Below are positions 1-8,709 of a stretch of 64,000 nucleotides of DNA, piece after piece. Location: the NCBI GenBank assembly GCA_964556395.1, contig CAZKVR010000002.1, forward strand, positions 84,822-148,821, read 5' to 3'. The notes beneath the pieces are model-generated. The model ran no database searches, had not been told where the DNA came from, and saw nothing but the letters and a program-made list of their open reading frames with translations. A program made the position numbers and the translations under genes. The DNA is from WJKR01 sp964556395 (lineage in GTDB: Archaea; Nanobdellota; Nanobdellia; Woesearchaeales; WJKR01). Each line of letters starts with the position of its first letter. Position 1 is the stretch's first letter.

Positions 1-1487
1 CGTCCTTGGAGCTTGTCGACGTAGTCGGGGTTGACTTCGTAGCGGTGCCGGTGGCGTTCCACGGCTTTGTCCGTGCCGTACAGTCGTGCGACGAGGCTCC
101 TTTCTTTGAGGTCTGCGGGGTAGTCTCCCAGCCTCATCGTGTTGCCGTACTGTTTCTTCTTGAGCAGTTCGACTTGTTCGGGGAGGATGTCGATGACCGG
201 GTGCGGCGTGCCCTCGTCGATCTCCTTGCTGTTCGCCTCTTTGAGGCCTGTGACGTGGCGTGCCCATTCGATGACGGCTAGTTGCATCCCGTAGCAGAGT
301 CCTAGGAATGGTTTCTGGTGTTCGCGGCAGTACCTGATGGCTTCTATCTTGCCTTCGACGCCTGACTTTCCGAACCCTCCGGGTACGATGACGGCGTCGA
401 CTCTTGAGAGTCGTTCTTCAACCTTTGAGAGGTCTTCTTCGAATTCCTTGCTGTCCATCCAGACGATGTCCGGCTCCGCGCCTTCGGCGTAGCACGCCGC
501 CTTGACGGCTTCCAGGACTGAGATGTAGCTGTCTTCGAGGGTGCAGTCGCCGATGTCGAAGTACTTGCCGACGACGCCGACCTTGACGGTCTTGTCCAGC
601 CTTTGGAGTTTCTTGTCGAATTCCTGCCATTCCTTGAGGGTTGCGGTGTGCTTCCAGGCGAATCCGAAGTGTCCTGCCAGGGCTTCGCCGAGGCCTTGGT
701 CTGCGTAGGTGGCGGGGACGCGGTAGATGCTCGACAGGTCCGGCGAGCTGATGACATTCTCTTTGGGGATGTTGCAGAAGTAGCTGATCTTCTCGCGGCG
801 GGGCTCATCGATGGGTATGGTGCTGCGTGCGATGATGAGGTCTGCGAAGATGCCTGACGAGTTGAGTGCCCTGACGGAGTGCTGTGTCGGCTTGGTCTTG
901 AGTTCTCCGACGTTCTCCAATAATGGCAGGTAGCTGACGTGGACGAACATCATCTTCTCGCCTTCGAGTTTCATCTGCCTGACGGCTTCGAGGAAGACGA
1001 GGTTCTGGTAGTCTCCTACGGTGCCTCCGATCTCGACTATCATGTAGTCGGCCTTGGCTTTCTCCGCGTTCTCGTATAGTCGTCGTTTGATCTCGAGGGG
1101 TACGTGCTTGGTGACTTCGACGTCCGAGCCGCCGTACTCGAGGTTCCGTTCCTTCTCGATGACGCGCTTGTAGATCTGGCCTGTGGTGATGTTGTTCCAC
1201 CGGCTGATCTTCTCGTCGAGGAATCGTTCGTAGTTGCCGAGGTCTTGGTCGGTCTCGCCGCCGTCGTACGTGACGTAGACCTCTCCGTGGACGGTCGGCC
1301 TCATGGTGCCGGCGTCGATGTTGATGTACGGGTCGATCTTGGTGGCGGTGACGGTGAATCCTTGGGTTTTGAGGAGTGCTCCGACGCTGCTGCTCACGAC
1401 GCCTTTGCCTAGTCCTGAGACGACGCCGCCGGTGACGATGATCCATTTGGTGTGAGAAGTCTTCCCGTTTGACGTGATGCGTGCCAT
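1..1487 (-). CDS. pyrG: CTP synthase, 3' end cut off by the window edge
   Basis: Makes CTP from UTP, ATP and glutamine, the last step of pyrimidine nucleotide synthesis in the cytosol. The start ATG at 1487 opens MARITSNGKT and is followed by the synthetase domain, with the P-loop-like stretch TGGVVSGLGKG and KIDPYINIDAG within the first 60 residues. Near the 3' end the class I glutamine amidotransferase domain shows its nucleophile elbow FLGLCYGMQ. About 495 residues are present against roughly 535 in the family, so only the C-terminal tail with the last amidotransferase residues is missing. The frame is open to the window edge. No partner gene is visible downstream. Confidence 0.96.
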   Translation of the reverse strand, partial: MARITSNGKTSHTKWIIVTGGVVSGLGKGVVSSSVGALLKTQGFTVTATKIDPYINIDAGTMRPTVHGEVYVTYDGGETDQDLGNYERFLDEKISRWNNITTGQIYKRVIEKERNLEYGGSDVEVTKHVPLEIKRRLYENAEKAKADYMIVEIGGTVGDYQNLVFLEAVRQMKLEGEKMMFVHVSYLPLLENVGELKTKPTQHSVRALNSSGIFADLIIARSTIPIDEPRREKISYFCNIPKENVISSPDLSSIYRVPATYADQGLGEALAGHFGFAWKHTATLKEWQEFDKKLQRLDKTVKVGVVGKYFDIGDCTLEDSYISVLEAVKAACYAEGAEPDIVWMDSKEFEEDLSKVEERLSRVDAVIVPGGFGKSGVEGKIEAIRYCREHQKPFLGLCYGMQLAVIEWARHVTGLKEANSKEIDEGTPHPVIDILPEQVELLKKKQYGNTMRLGDYPADLKERSLVARLYGTDKAVERHRHRYEVNPDYVDKLQG

Positions 1488-1548
1488 ACGGGATTATATG
1501 CTTCTCGCGGCTTGTATTTAAGGTTTTGTCTTCTCGGATATACTACTC

Positions 1549-2145
1549 TTAGGCCAATGCTTGGGCGAGGTGTGTGAAGACTGCGTGGCCGTCGATGCCT
1601 GGGACGGGGAGCATGTTGATGATGAAGAGGAGGCCGTTGACGTTCGCCGTCAGGGTTGCGAACTCTCGTTGGCGTACCGTGAGCTTGTCCTTGAGGCGTA
1701 GGTAGAGCTTGCTCCCGGTCCAGAAGAGGAGGTGGACTGCGGGTCCTGCGAATGCTATGAGGGCGTGCTGGCTTGCCGTGGCTTCTCCGAGTACGCGGAC
1801 GTAGCCTGGTATGAGGAATATGAGGCCTGAGCCGAAGAGCTTTGCGGCGATGGCGATGACCCCTATGACGAGGGTTGTCGGGTTGGCGTAGAAGGCGTGG
1901 AACGTGGCTTCGAGGCCGTATCCCATGGCTGTGAACTTGTGTGCGAGTTCGTGGATGATGATGGAGGGTGCGATGATGGCGGTTGCGAAGAGGAAGTCCT
2001 TCCACTTGGTCCGGGGTTTCTTGAACGCCTTGAGCGGGTCGTCGCTGTACGTCGGCGTCGGCCTGAACGAGTCTTTGAAGAGGAATCCTAGGACGAGGGC
2101 CATAGCGGCGATGTCGAGGAGTTCTTGAGGGGTGATGAACGCCAT
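1549..2145 (-). CDS. M50 family (site-2 protease type) membrane metalloprotease
   Basis: A 198-residue membrane protein predicted to cleave substrates within the membrane. The zinc motif HELAH lies near residue 60 (IIHELAHKFTAMGYG) and the second family motif, NMLPVPGIDGH, near residue 180, where the Asp is expected to be the third zinc ligand. Several hydrophobic segments surround both. It has the compact M50 core without PDZ or CBS domains. A paralogue with the same two motifs lies at 9794-10381. It is transcribed in the same direction as pyrG, 61 bases upstream of it, and diverges from the rhomboid gene. The substrate cannot be told from sequence. Confidence 0.85.
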   Translation of the reverse strand: MAFITPQELLDIAAMALVLGFLFKDSFRPTPTYSDDPLKAFKKPRTKWKDFLFATAIIAPSIIIHELAHKFTAMGYGLEATFHAFYANPTTLVIGVIAIAAKLFGSGLIFLIPGYVRVLGEATASQHALIAFAGPAVHLLFWTGSKLYLRLKDKLTVRQREFATLTANVNGLLFIINMLPVPGIDGHAVFTHLAQALA

Positions 2146-2281
2146 AGAATATTTTTTTGTACGAAGCGTTCTTTTAAAGGTTGCGTCCGGAAGCCGAGGG
2201 TTTTAAAAACCAGTAGTGGTTCCGCAGGGCCGAGGTGTCTGCATGAGAAGCCAGAGGTCCGCTCTGCAGGGAGTGTTCAGG

Positions 2282-2968
2282 ATGCGCAACGTGGCTATCA
2301 AGCTGTTGCTCGTCAACGTCGTCGTGTTCTTCCTGCAGGGATTGTTGGGCAGAGGTTTCACCACGAGCCTTGCGCTTGTAGGTGCTGACGTCCTGTCACG
2401 GCCTTGGATCTTGTTCACGTCGATGTTCCTCCATGGGAGCTTCACGCACTTGTTGTTCAACATGTACGCGTTGTTCCTGTTCGGCACGCTGATCGAGCGC
2501 CGTATCGGGAGCAGGCGGTTCCTCTGGGCGTACCTCATCTCGGGCGTGGTGGCTTCGGCTATCTTCACCCTGGCCAACCCTTCAGGTATGGCGGTGGGGG
2601 CTAGCGGTGCTATCATGGCGGTCTTGGGCTTGGTCATCATGCTCATGCCAGACCTCAAGGTGTTGTTCTTCTTCGTCATCCCCATGTCGATGCGCACCGC
2701 TGGCGTCATCTTCGCGCTTATCGACCTCGTCGGCTTCGTCTCCGGAGGTACGGGTATCGCGCACGCGGCTCACTTGGGAGGGTTGGCGTGCGGCTTGGCG
2801 TACGGGTATTATCTGAAGCGTAAGGGCCGGTCGTTCAAGAAAGGGTTTCAGGACCAGGGGCGACGGTTCCGGGAGCCGAAGCGTCGCAGCCCTTATTATG
2901 ATGATGAGCGGACCATCGAGCTGTCTCAGGATGACATCGACCAGTATTACAAGTACGGTCGGTTGTAG
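2282..2968 (+). CDS. Rhomboid family intramembrane serine protease
   Basis: Cleaves transmembrane helices using a Ser-His dyad. The protein has about six hydrophobic segments. The nucleophile sits in VGASGAIMA (about residue 107) and the histidine in AHAAHLGGLACG (about residue 163). HGSFTHLLFN matches the conserved loop before the core. The last 60 residues are a charged, arginine-rich cytoplasmic tail without a recognisable domain. I chose the ATG at 2282 because GGGAG lies just upstream. An in-frame ATG at 2243 is also possible, since the TATA-like GTTTTAAAAAC (2200-2210) would start RNA near 2231. It diverges from the M50 protease gene. Confidence 0.88.
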   Translation: MRNVAIKLLLVNVVVFFLQGLLGRGFTTSLALVGADVLSRPWILFTSMFLHGSFTHLLFNMYALFLFGTLIERRIGSRRFLWAYLISGVVASAIFTLANPSGMAVGASGAIMAVLGLVIMLMPDLKVLFFFVIPMSMRTAGVIFALIDLVGFVSGGTGIAHAAHLGGLACGLAYGYYLKRKGRSFKKGFQDQGRRFREPKRRSPYYDDERTIELSQDDIDQYYKYGRL

Positions 2969-2986
2969 TCTTCTTGTCATGACCGT

Positions 2987-3601
2987 TCATGCGATGACGG
3001 CGGCGCAGTTGCCGTCGATGCACGTGCAGTTCCCGTCACCCTCGTAGCTGTAGGTCGTACAGGCACAGTCTTCGTCCGTGGTGCATGCTTCTTCTTGCGG
3101 GCAGGTCAATGCGCACTGGCCGTCGAGGCAGATGGCTTCGTAGGGGCAGTTCGACATGGCGGCGTATTCCGCCGGCACGGCGCATTGTTCTGTGGTGTTG
3201 CACGCCGTTCCGATGTTTCCTTCGACTGATTCCTTGATGACCTTGGTGGCTTCTTGCATCTTGCGGGCTTCCGCGCCGTCCATGGCGTGGTCGTTGTCGA
3301 AGCCTCCTATGTCGGCGAATGCGTGCATGAAGCCTGCGGTCCCGAGGACTATGGCGGTGAAGAAAAGGACTCCGAGGAGTATGCTGAGGATGCTGAGGAC
3401 GAGTCCTGTGATGGCGAAGCCTTTGTGAGGCGCCTCTTCGGGGTGCGTGACGAGTGCTGCGATGCTGATGCCGAGTCCTGTGAGTACGAGTAGCCAGCCG
3501 AGGATCGGTATCCATCCGAAGAGTATGGCTGCTATGCCTAGTATGAGGCTTGCGATGGCGAGCGGTGGTGTTTTCTGTTGTTTCGCTTGTTTCTTGGACA
3601 T
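2987..3601 (-). CDS. Membrane protein with DUF4190-like helices and a Cys-rich outer domain
   Basis: A protein of 204 residues. After a short basic N-terminus there are three hydrophobic helices (about residues 12-95) like those of DUF4190 proteins: a small LILGIAAILFG helix, a second helix, then a third after the basic loop. The remaining ~110 residues hold about 12 cysteines (for example CNTTEQCAVP, CPYEAICLDGQCALTC, CTCIDGNC) spaced as in small disulphide-knotted extracellular repeats. I infer an exported domain with several disulphides. The ATG at 3601 is preferred over upstream in-frame codons because AGGTGA lies 4-5 bases upstream. Function unknown. Confidence 0.7.
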   Translation of the reverse strand: MSKKQAKQQKTPPLAIASLILGIAAILFGWIPILGWLLVLTGLGISIAALVTHPEEAPHKGFAITGLVLSILSILLGVLFFTAIVLGTAGFMHAFADIGGFDNDHAMDGAEARKMQEATKVIKESVEGNIGTACNTTEQCAVPAEYAAMSNCPYEAICLDGQCALTCPQEEACTTDEDCACTTYSYEGDGNCTCIDGNCAAVIA

Positions 3602-3684
3602 GAGAGTCACCTGTGTCGTGAGGTCGTGCGTCGCTCCCTTCTTATAGTTTGCGGAGCGCAAGAAGTGTGATTTTATTTTTCACT

Positions 3685-3697
3685 ACCAGTCACTGGT
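3685..3697. promoter_or_regulatory. Inverted repeat upstream of the peroxiredoxin TATA box
   Basis: ACCAG-TCA-CTGGT is a perfect 5+5 inverted repeat ending about ten bases before the TATA element TTATATA (3708-3714) of the peroxiredoxin gene. In archaea, sites just upstream of BRE/TATA usually bind activators, so this may be an oxidative-stress control site. The binding protein is unknown and chance occurrence is not excluded. Confidence 0.4.
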
Positions 3698-3749
3698 CGC
3701 CAAGACTTATATACTTCCGACGCTTACCCTCTCGTCGGGTGAAAGCACA

Positions 3750-4406
3750 ATGATGGAAGAGGAAGATTACTATACGATGCCGTTGCTCGGGGACGCGTTC
3801 CCGAAGATGGAAGTCAAGACGACGCACGGTAAGATGACGTTGCCGAACGACTATAAGGGGTCGTGGTTCGTCCTGTTCAGCCACCCAGGCGATTTCACGC
3901 CGGTGTGCACGACCGAGTTCGTCTCGTTCCAGAAGAAGGCGAAGAAGTTCGAGGAGCTTAACACCAAGCTGGTGGGCTTGAGCATCGACCAGGTGTTCTC
4001 GCACATCAAGTGGACGGAGTGGATCAAGGAGAAGCTCGACACGAAGATCGAGTTCCCCATCATCGCTGATGACCAGGGGATGATCGCGAGCAGGCTCGGG
4101 ATGCTACACCCTGGCAAGGGCGCCAACACCGTCCGGGCCGTGTTCATCGTGGATGACAAGGGCGTGTTGCGCCTGATACTCTACTATCCGCAGGAGATCG
4201 GTCGGAACATCGACGAGGTGTTGAGGTCTGTGAAGGCGTTGCAGACCTCCGATGCGAATGGCGTCGCGTTGCCTGCCAACTGGCCTCATAACGAGCTCAT
4301 CAAGGACGGCGTCATCATCCCGCCGGCGTCCGATGAGGAGACGGCCGAGAAGCGGCGTGGCCAGGACGGCTGTTATGACTGGTGGTTCTGCCACAAGAAG
4401 CTGTGA
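3750..4406 (+). CDS. Peroxiredoxin (AhpC/TSA, Prx6-like)
   Basis: Reduces hydrogen peroxide and organic peroxides in the cytosol through a peroxidatic cysteine. The family motif SHPGDFTPVCTTEFV places this Cys near residue 50, with conserved Thr and Arg partners around it. At 218 residues it has the length of archaeal Prx6-type enzymes with the extended C-terminal arm. It ends CYDWWFCHKKL, which adds two cysteines as in archaeal homologues that form extra disulphides. TTATATA at 3708-3714 and GGTGA about eight bases before the start support 3750; the adjacent ATG at 3753 is equivalent. A T-rich terminator follows at once, so it is monocistronic. Confidence 0.93.
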   Translation: MMEEEDYYTMPLLGDAFPKMEVKTTHGKMTLPNDYKGSWFVLFSHPGDFTPVCTTEFVSFQKKAKKFEELNTKLVGLSIDQVFSHIKWTEWIKEKLDTKIEFPIIADDQGMIASRLGMLHPGKGANTVRAVFIVDDKGVLRLILYYPQEIGRNIDEVLRSVKALQTSDANGVALPANWPHNELIKDGVIIPPASDEETAEKRRGQDGCYDWWFCHKKL

Positions 4407-4408
4407 GA

Positions 4409-4421
4409 TTTTTCTTTTTTT
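4409..4421 (+). terminator. T-rich terminator after the peroxiredoxin gene
   Basis: TTTTTCTTTTTTT begins three bases after the peroxiredoxin stop codon. Archaeal RNA polymerase stops at U-runs of this kind without needing a hairpin. Confidence 0.6.
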
Positions 4422-4483
4422 ATACTTCTCTTGTGTAGCATCGTAAATGTTTTATACTTCCTGTCGCGTGGGTACAAGGTACC

Positions 4484-5239
4484 ATGACAGACTTAGGACG
4501 GCAAGGGTACGCGTTGAAAGGGAAGGTCAACGATTTCTCCGGGTTGGAACGGCTCTTCCGGCAGGAGGCGAAGGAAGACAAGGAAGCGTCATTCCTGAAG
4601 GGTTGGTTGCAGCATAAGAAGGAGTTCGAGGAGTTCTTCAGCTTCTTCAGCGCGGAGCTGGCCCGTGTCGGAGGCCAACCGCAACAAGGGTACGAGGCCG
4701 TCGCAGGTCATAAGGAGTACGACTTCAGGGAAGACTTGACCTGGACGTCCGTGATGAAACATGTCATGGTGGAGACGTTGAGGAGCAATTATGATTTCCG
4801 TATCACGGCGATGACGAGCGCGGACCGCCATTTCCCTATCCAAGGAGTGGTAGGGTATGATAACAAGAGTTTGATCAACACTCACAAGGCGTTGTATGAC
4901 GTGTCCATGACACCCGAGGATCTCAGGAGCAAGAAGCCTCTCTCACTCATCCCCAAGGATCCGGAACCCTTCAGGCAGGTCCTCCGGGCGACGATCGACT
5001 CGTTCATGGAGCAGGACCGGAAGAACCTCTCGAGGGATGTCTTCTTCGAGGAGTTCTTTGACAAGAATAAGGCGTTCACGATGGAAGATCTACGGGAGAG
5101 TATCGAAGCGAGAGGCGGGAATCCTGACTATTTCAACGAGCACCTGCGGCTGGACCAGGTCTTGCCGCAGTGGGTGGAGAACGGTGATGTCAAGGAAGTC
5201 GATGGCCAGTACCACATAGTCTATGAGAATATCAAATAA
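4484..5239 (+). CDS. Uncharacterised soluble protein with a winged-helix-like C-terminus
   Basis: I do not recognise this 251-residue protein. It has no signal peptide or membrane segment and is rich in charged and aromatic residues (KKEFEEFFSFFSAEL). The last 60 residues (FTMEDLRESIEARGG through LDQVLPQWVENGDVKEVDG) have the pattern of a winged helix: a helix, a recognition-like helix, then a short beta wing. TTTTATACTT (about 4449-4458) serves as TATA. It stands alone between the peroxiredoxin and a convergent SDR gene. A regulatory or nucleic-acid-binding role is a guess. Confidence 0.75.
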   Translation: MTDLGRQGYALKGKVNDFSGLERLFRQEAKEDKEASFLKGWLQHKKEFEEFFSFFSAELARVGGQPQQGYEAVAGHKEYDFREDLTWTSVMKHVMVETLRSNYDFRITAMTSADRHFPIQGVVGYDNKSLINTHKALYDVSMTPEDLRSKKPLSLIPKDPEPFRQVLRATIDSFMEQDRKNLSRDVFFEEFFDKNKAFTMEDLRESIEARGGNPDYFNEHLRLDQVLPQWVENGDVKEVDGQYHIVYENIK

Positions 5240-5260
5240 GAAAAAAACTTCTTTTTATTT
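5238..5260. terminator. Two-way terminator between convergent genes
   Basis: AAGAAAAAAACTT followed by CTTTTTATTT gives a T-run on both strands between the stop codons of the convergent genes at 4484-5239 and 5255-6022. On the minus strand, seven T residues follow the SDR stop closely. Confidence 0.45.
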
Positions 5261-6022
5261 CGCCGTGTACCCGCCGTCGATGACGAGTTCCGAGCCGGTG
5301 ACGAACTTGCTCTCGTCGCTCGCCAAGTACACGACTCCCCAGCCGATGTCGTCGGGCTCTCCGATGTGGCCGACGGGGTGTAGGCTGGCGAGCGCTTTCT
5401 TGCCTTCTTCCACGTCGCCTTGCTTCGACAGGAATCCTTCTACGAGCGGCGTCCAGATGAAGGCTGGGTGGACGGAGTTCACCCTGATGTTCTCCTTGGC
5501 GTAGAGGACTGCGTCGTTCTTGCTCATCAGCGCCACGGCTCCTTTGCTGGCGTGGTATGCCGGGATGTCGCCGTTGCCTATGAGGCCGTAGATGCTGCTC
5601 AGGTTGATGATGCTGCCGACGCCTGCCGCTCTCATCTGTGGTATGGCGTGTTTGGTGCAGAGGAAGACGCCGTTGACGTTGACTTTCATCAGCTTGTCCC
5701 AGTCCTCTTCTTCTATCTCGTCCGTGGGTTGCATGGGGCCTGTTATGCCTGCGTTGTTGACGAGGATTGTGATGTCGCCGTATCGTTCCTTGACGTCGTG
5801 GAACACCGCTTTGACTTGTTCCTCGTCCGAGACGTCGAGGCTCCAGTAGTCGGCTTCTCCGCCCGCTTCCCGTATCTCTTGGACGACTTGTTTGGCCGGG
5901 TCGTGCTGGACGTCGGTGACTGCCACTTTGGCTCCTTCTCGTGCGAGGAGCTTGCATGCTGATGCTCCGATGCCGTTGGCGCCGCCGGTGACGAGCGCTA
6001 CTTTCCCTTCTACTCTTCCCAT
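5255..6022 (-). CDS. Short-chain dehydrogenase/reductase (SDR, FabG-like)
   Basis: An NAD(P)-dependent oxidoreductase of 255 residues. It shows the cofactor motif TGGANGIG (about residue 13), VNNAGI, the catalytic serine in INLSSIYG, the catalytic YHASK (Tyr-x3-Lys), and the C-terminal ELVIDGGY typical of classical SDRs. The substrate could be a sugar, a hydroxy acid or a 3-oxoacyl group; sequence alone does not decide. The start is 6022 because GAGGTGG lies six bases upstream, while the GTG at 6031 falls against that ribosome site. A TATA-like TTTTTTAAATCG lies about 70-80 bases upstream, divergent from the AsnB-Dph6 promoter. Confidence 0.9.
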   Translation of the reverse strand: MGRVEGKVALVTGGANGIGASACKLLAREGAKVAVTDVQHDPAKQVVQEIREAGGEADYWSLDVSDEEQVKAVFHDVKERYGDITILVNNAGITGPMQPTDEIEEEDWDKLMKVNVNGVFLCTKHAIPQMRAAGVGSIINLSSIYGLIGNGDIPAYHASKGAVALMSKNDAVLYAKENIRVNSVHPAFIWTPLVEGFLSKQGDVEEGKKALASLHPVGHIGEPDDIGWGVVYLASDESKFVTGSELVIDGGYTAK

Positions 6023-6184
6023 TACTTCCACCTCTTTTTTTTGTGTGCCTTCTGCGATAAGGACTATGTTTCAACGTAGACACCGATTTAAAAAACTTTC
6101 CATTGATGTTTTTTTATTCATATATTGTTCTTGCCTTCCACAAAGACCGATGATTTATAAAAACAAGCTCTTTCCACGTACGCC

Positions 6185-8320
6185 ATGTGCGGGATACTCG
6201 GCTGTTTCAGCCATGACGAGCGGGCGACGGTTGCGAGGCGGATGTTCGAAGCGCTCCTGGCCAGAGGCAAGGACGGCGTGGGCTGGACCGACGGAACTGG
6301 CGTGGAGCACGCCGCCACGCTGGACGGGTTGGACGTCCGCGGCGAGCATGGCCTGGGCCACGTCCTCCACGCAGTCGTGGGCCATGAGGCGCAGCCGTTG
6401 CACGATGGCAAGGGGTTCCTCGTGGCGAACTGCGAGGTCTACAATTGGGAGTCGTTGGCCGAGCAGGAAGAGATTAGTGTGAAGAACGACGCGCACCTCC
6501 TCCTCAAGCTCTTGGACTCGACAGAATCCTTAGACAGGGAGAGCGTGCTCTCAGTCCTCGACCGTCTCGACGGCGTGTACGCGTTCGCCTACTGGCGTGA
6601 TGGCAAGGTCGTCGCGGCGCGCGACGTCCTCGGCGTCAAGCCGTTATGGTTCGCGCATCAGGACGGGTTCAGTTTCGCGTCGGAGAAGAAGGCTTTGCTG
6701 CGGGCAGGCCTGTCAGACGTAGCGGATCTCAACCCCCGCACAGTCTTGTCGTACGATCTCAAGGAGAACCTGTTGTCGCGCTGGCAGCGGCCGTTCTACG
6801 AGAAGGAAGTGGTAGAGAAAAAAGATGATGACGCGGCGCGGGAAGTGGCGCGGATGTTCGTGGAGGCTGTGAAGAAGAGGTTGCCGTCGAAGGATGCTAA
6901 GGTCGGCGTGCTCTTCTCAGGAGGGGTTGACAGCGCGCTCATCGCCAAGACGTGCAAGGATTTGGGGTTTGACGTCACGTGCTACACCGCCGTGGTGGAC
7001 AACCCTGGTGGGAAGGAGCCGCACGACCTGTCGGCGGCGAAGGCGGTGGCGGCGAGGTATGGCTTCGACCATGACGTGTTGGAGGTCTCCGAGGAGGACA
7101 TCCCTTCCCTAGCGCAGGAGGCTGCTGAGCTCGTCGAGGAGCCGCACGCGGTGAAGGTGTCCGTCGCCATGCCGTTCCTCGTGGCCGCCCGGAAGGCTGC
7201 TTCTGACGGCTGCAGGGTGTTGTTCTCAGGCCTCGGCGCCGAGGAGTTGTACGCAGGCTACCAGCGGCACAAGGACTCGCAAGACGTGAACGATGAATGC
7301 TTGGCAGGCTTGTTGTGGTTGTACGAGCGGGACCTCTACCGGGATGACGTCGTGACGATGCGGCAGGGCGTCGAGTTGCGCCTCCCGTTCCTGGACAGGA
7401 AGCTGATAGAGCATTCATTATCATTGCCTTCAGGCCTCAAGCTCAAAGAAGGGGTGGAGAAGTACGTGCTGCGCGAGGCGGCCCTCCGCATGGGGCTTTC
7501 CGAGGAGGATGCTTTCCGTCCGAAGAAGGCTGCGCAGTACGGCAGCCGTTTCGACAAGGCGTTGCAGAAGGCCGCTAAGAAGGAGGGTTTGAACCGTGCG
7601 GAGTACTTGCGTTCGTTGTCGCCGCGGGCGAACCGGAGGATCGGCGTGTTGTGCTCTGGCGGGAAGGACTCGTGGTACGCGGCTCACGTCATGAGGAAGT
7701 TGAACTACGACTTGGCGTGCGTCCTCGTGGTGAAGAGCGAGAACGATGATTCGTACATGTTCCATACACCGGCGATTGACTTGGTCCGGCTGCAGGCGGA
7801 GAGCGCCGGCCTGCCCGTGATGGAGCAATCCACCAAAGGCGAGAAGGAGGTGGAGCTCGACGACCTCAGGGGGTTGTTGCGCCGGGCGAAGGAGGAGTTC
7901 CGAGTGGACGGCGTGGTGACGGGCGCGTTGTTCTCCCAGTACCAGCGGTCTCGGATCGAACGCCTCTGTGACGGGTTAGGGTTGAAGGCGTACGCGCCGT
8001 TGTGGCATCTCGAGCAGGAGTCGGAGTTGCGCGAGTTGTTGAGAGAGGGGTTCGTCATCACGTTCTCTTCGGTCGCTGGCGAGGGCTTGTCCGAGGAGTG
8101 GTTGGGGAAACCGATCAGAGAAGAGGAGGTGGAGAGGCTCGTCTCCTTAAGGGATTCCATCGGCTTCAACGTCGCTGGCGAGGGTGGCGAGTACGAGTCG
8201 TTGGTGTTGGATTGCCCGTTGTTCTCGAAGGCTTTGGCGATCGATGCGGAGCCCGTGATGGAGAACCGTATCACCGGCCGCCTCGAGGTGCGAGGGGCGT
8301 GGTTGGAAGACAGGCCTTAA
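6185..8320 (+). CDS. Fusion of a glutamine-dependent asparagine-synthase-like protein with diphthine-ammonia ligase (Dph6)
   Basis: A 711-residue three-part protein. Residues 1-190 are a class II glutamine amidotransferase, starting MCGILGCF with the Cys2 nucleophile. Residues ~225-460 are an AsnB-type ATP pyrophosphatase with LFSGGVDSAL (residue 243) and GLGAEELYAGY, where AsnB enzymes usually have GEGADE. Residues ~485-705 are a second ATP pyrophosphatase, LCSGGKDSWYA (residue 490), with VVTGALFSQYQRSR and the GEGGEYES stretch that mark Dph6, the enzyme amidating diphthine on elongation factor 2. I infer that glutamine-derived ammonia may feed Dph6. The ATG is set by ATTTATAAAAAC (6151-6162), which predicts a leaderless mRNA. 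Its stop overlaps the convergent gene by 4 bases. Confidence 0.9.
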   Translation: MCGILGCFSHDERATVARRMFEALLARGKDGVGWTDGTGVEHAATLDGLDVRGEHGLGHVLHAVVGHEAQPLHDGKGFLVANCEVYNWESLAEQEEISVKNDAHLLLKLLDSTESLDRESVLSVLDRLDGVYAFAYWRDGKVVAARDVLGVKPLWFAHQDGFSFASEKKALLRAGLSDVADLNPRTVLSYDLKENLLSRWQRPFYEKEVVEKKDDDAAREVARMFVEAVKKRLPSKDAKVGVLFSGGVDSALIAKTCKDLGFDVTCYTAVVDNPGGKEPHDLSAAKAVAARYGFDHDVLEVSEEDIPSLAQEAAELVEEPHAVKVSVAMPFLVAARKAASDGCRVLFSGLGAEELYAGYQRHKDSQDVNDECLAGLLWLYERDLYRDDVVTMRQGVELRLPFLDRKLIEHSLSLPSGLKLKEGVEKYVLREAALRMGLSEEDAFRPKKAAQYGSRFDKALQKAAKKEGLNRAEYLRSLSPRANRRIGVLCSGGKDSWYAAHVMRKLNYDLACVLVVKSENDDSYMFHTPAIDLVRLQAESAGLPVMEQSTKGEKEVELDDLRGLLRRAKEEFRVDGVVTGALFSQYQRSRIERLCDGLGLKAYAPLWHLEQESELRELLREGFVITFSSVAGEGLSEEWLGKPIREEEVERLVSLRDSIGFNVAGEGGEYESLVLDCPLFSKALAIDAEPVMENRITGRLEVRGAWLEDRP

Positions 8321-8709
8321 CGCTTCTCGAGGTAGTCGGTGACCTTGTCGTAGAAGCTTTCCATGACTGGTTGGACGAGGTGCGCGTTAGTGATGTTCTT
8401 GTTGAGCCGATCGAGGGCTGTACGGGTACCTCTCTCGACGGCGTAGAGGCGTGTCAGCCGTCTCGCGTAGTTGAGGACGTCCTTGAGGGTGCAGCTTCCG
8501 TCGAGGGCTTCCTGTGATTCCCGTGTGAGCCTTTCGAGCTGGCGGTCGAGGCTCGTGTCGTCGTAGAACTTGTAGTGTTCCTTCAAGGCTTCGCATGCGA
8601 CGTCACTCACCGTGACGTCCGGGTCGGCTCCGGTCCGCCGATAGGCCTTGTCGAAGAGGTGTTTGCGTGTGGCTGGCGGGAGCTTTCGGAGGGGGTCGCT
8701 GTCACTCAT
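8317..8709 (-). CDS. Uncharacterised helical protein, second gene of a two-gene unit
   Basis: I do not recognise this 130-residue soluble, mostly alpha-helical, charged protein. There are no membrane segments or cysteine clusters. Its start overlaps the end of the gene at 8702-9064 by 8 bases, so the two are probably translated together and may act as partners. Its 3' end overlaps the convergent AsnB-Dph6 stop by four bases. Confidence 0.65.
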   Translation of the reverse strand: MSDSDPLRKLPPATRKHLFDKAYRRTGADPDVTVSDVACEALKEHYKFYDDTSLDRQLERLTRESQEALDGSCTLKDVLNYARRLTRLYAVERGTRTALDRLNKNITNAHLVQPVMESFYDKVTDYLEKR

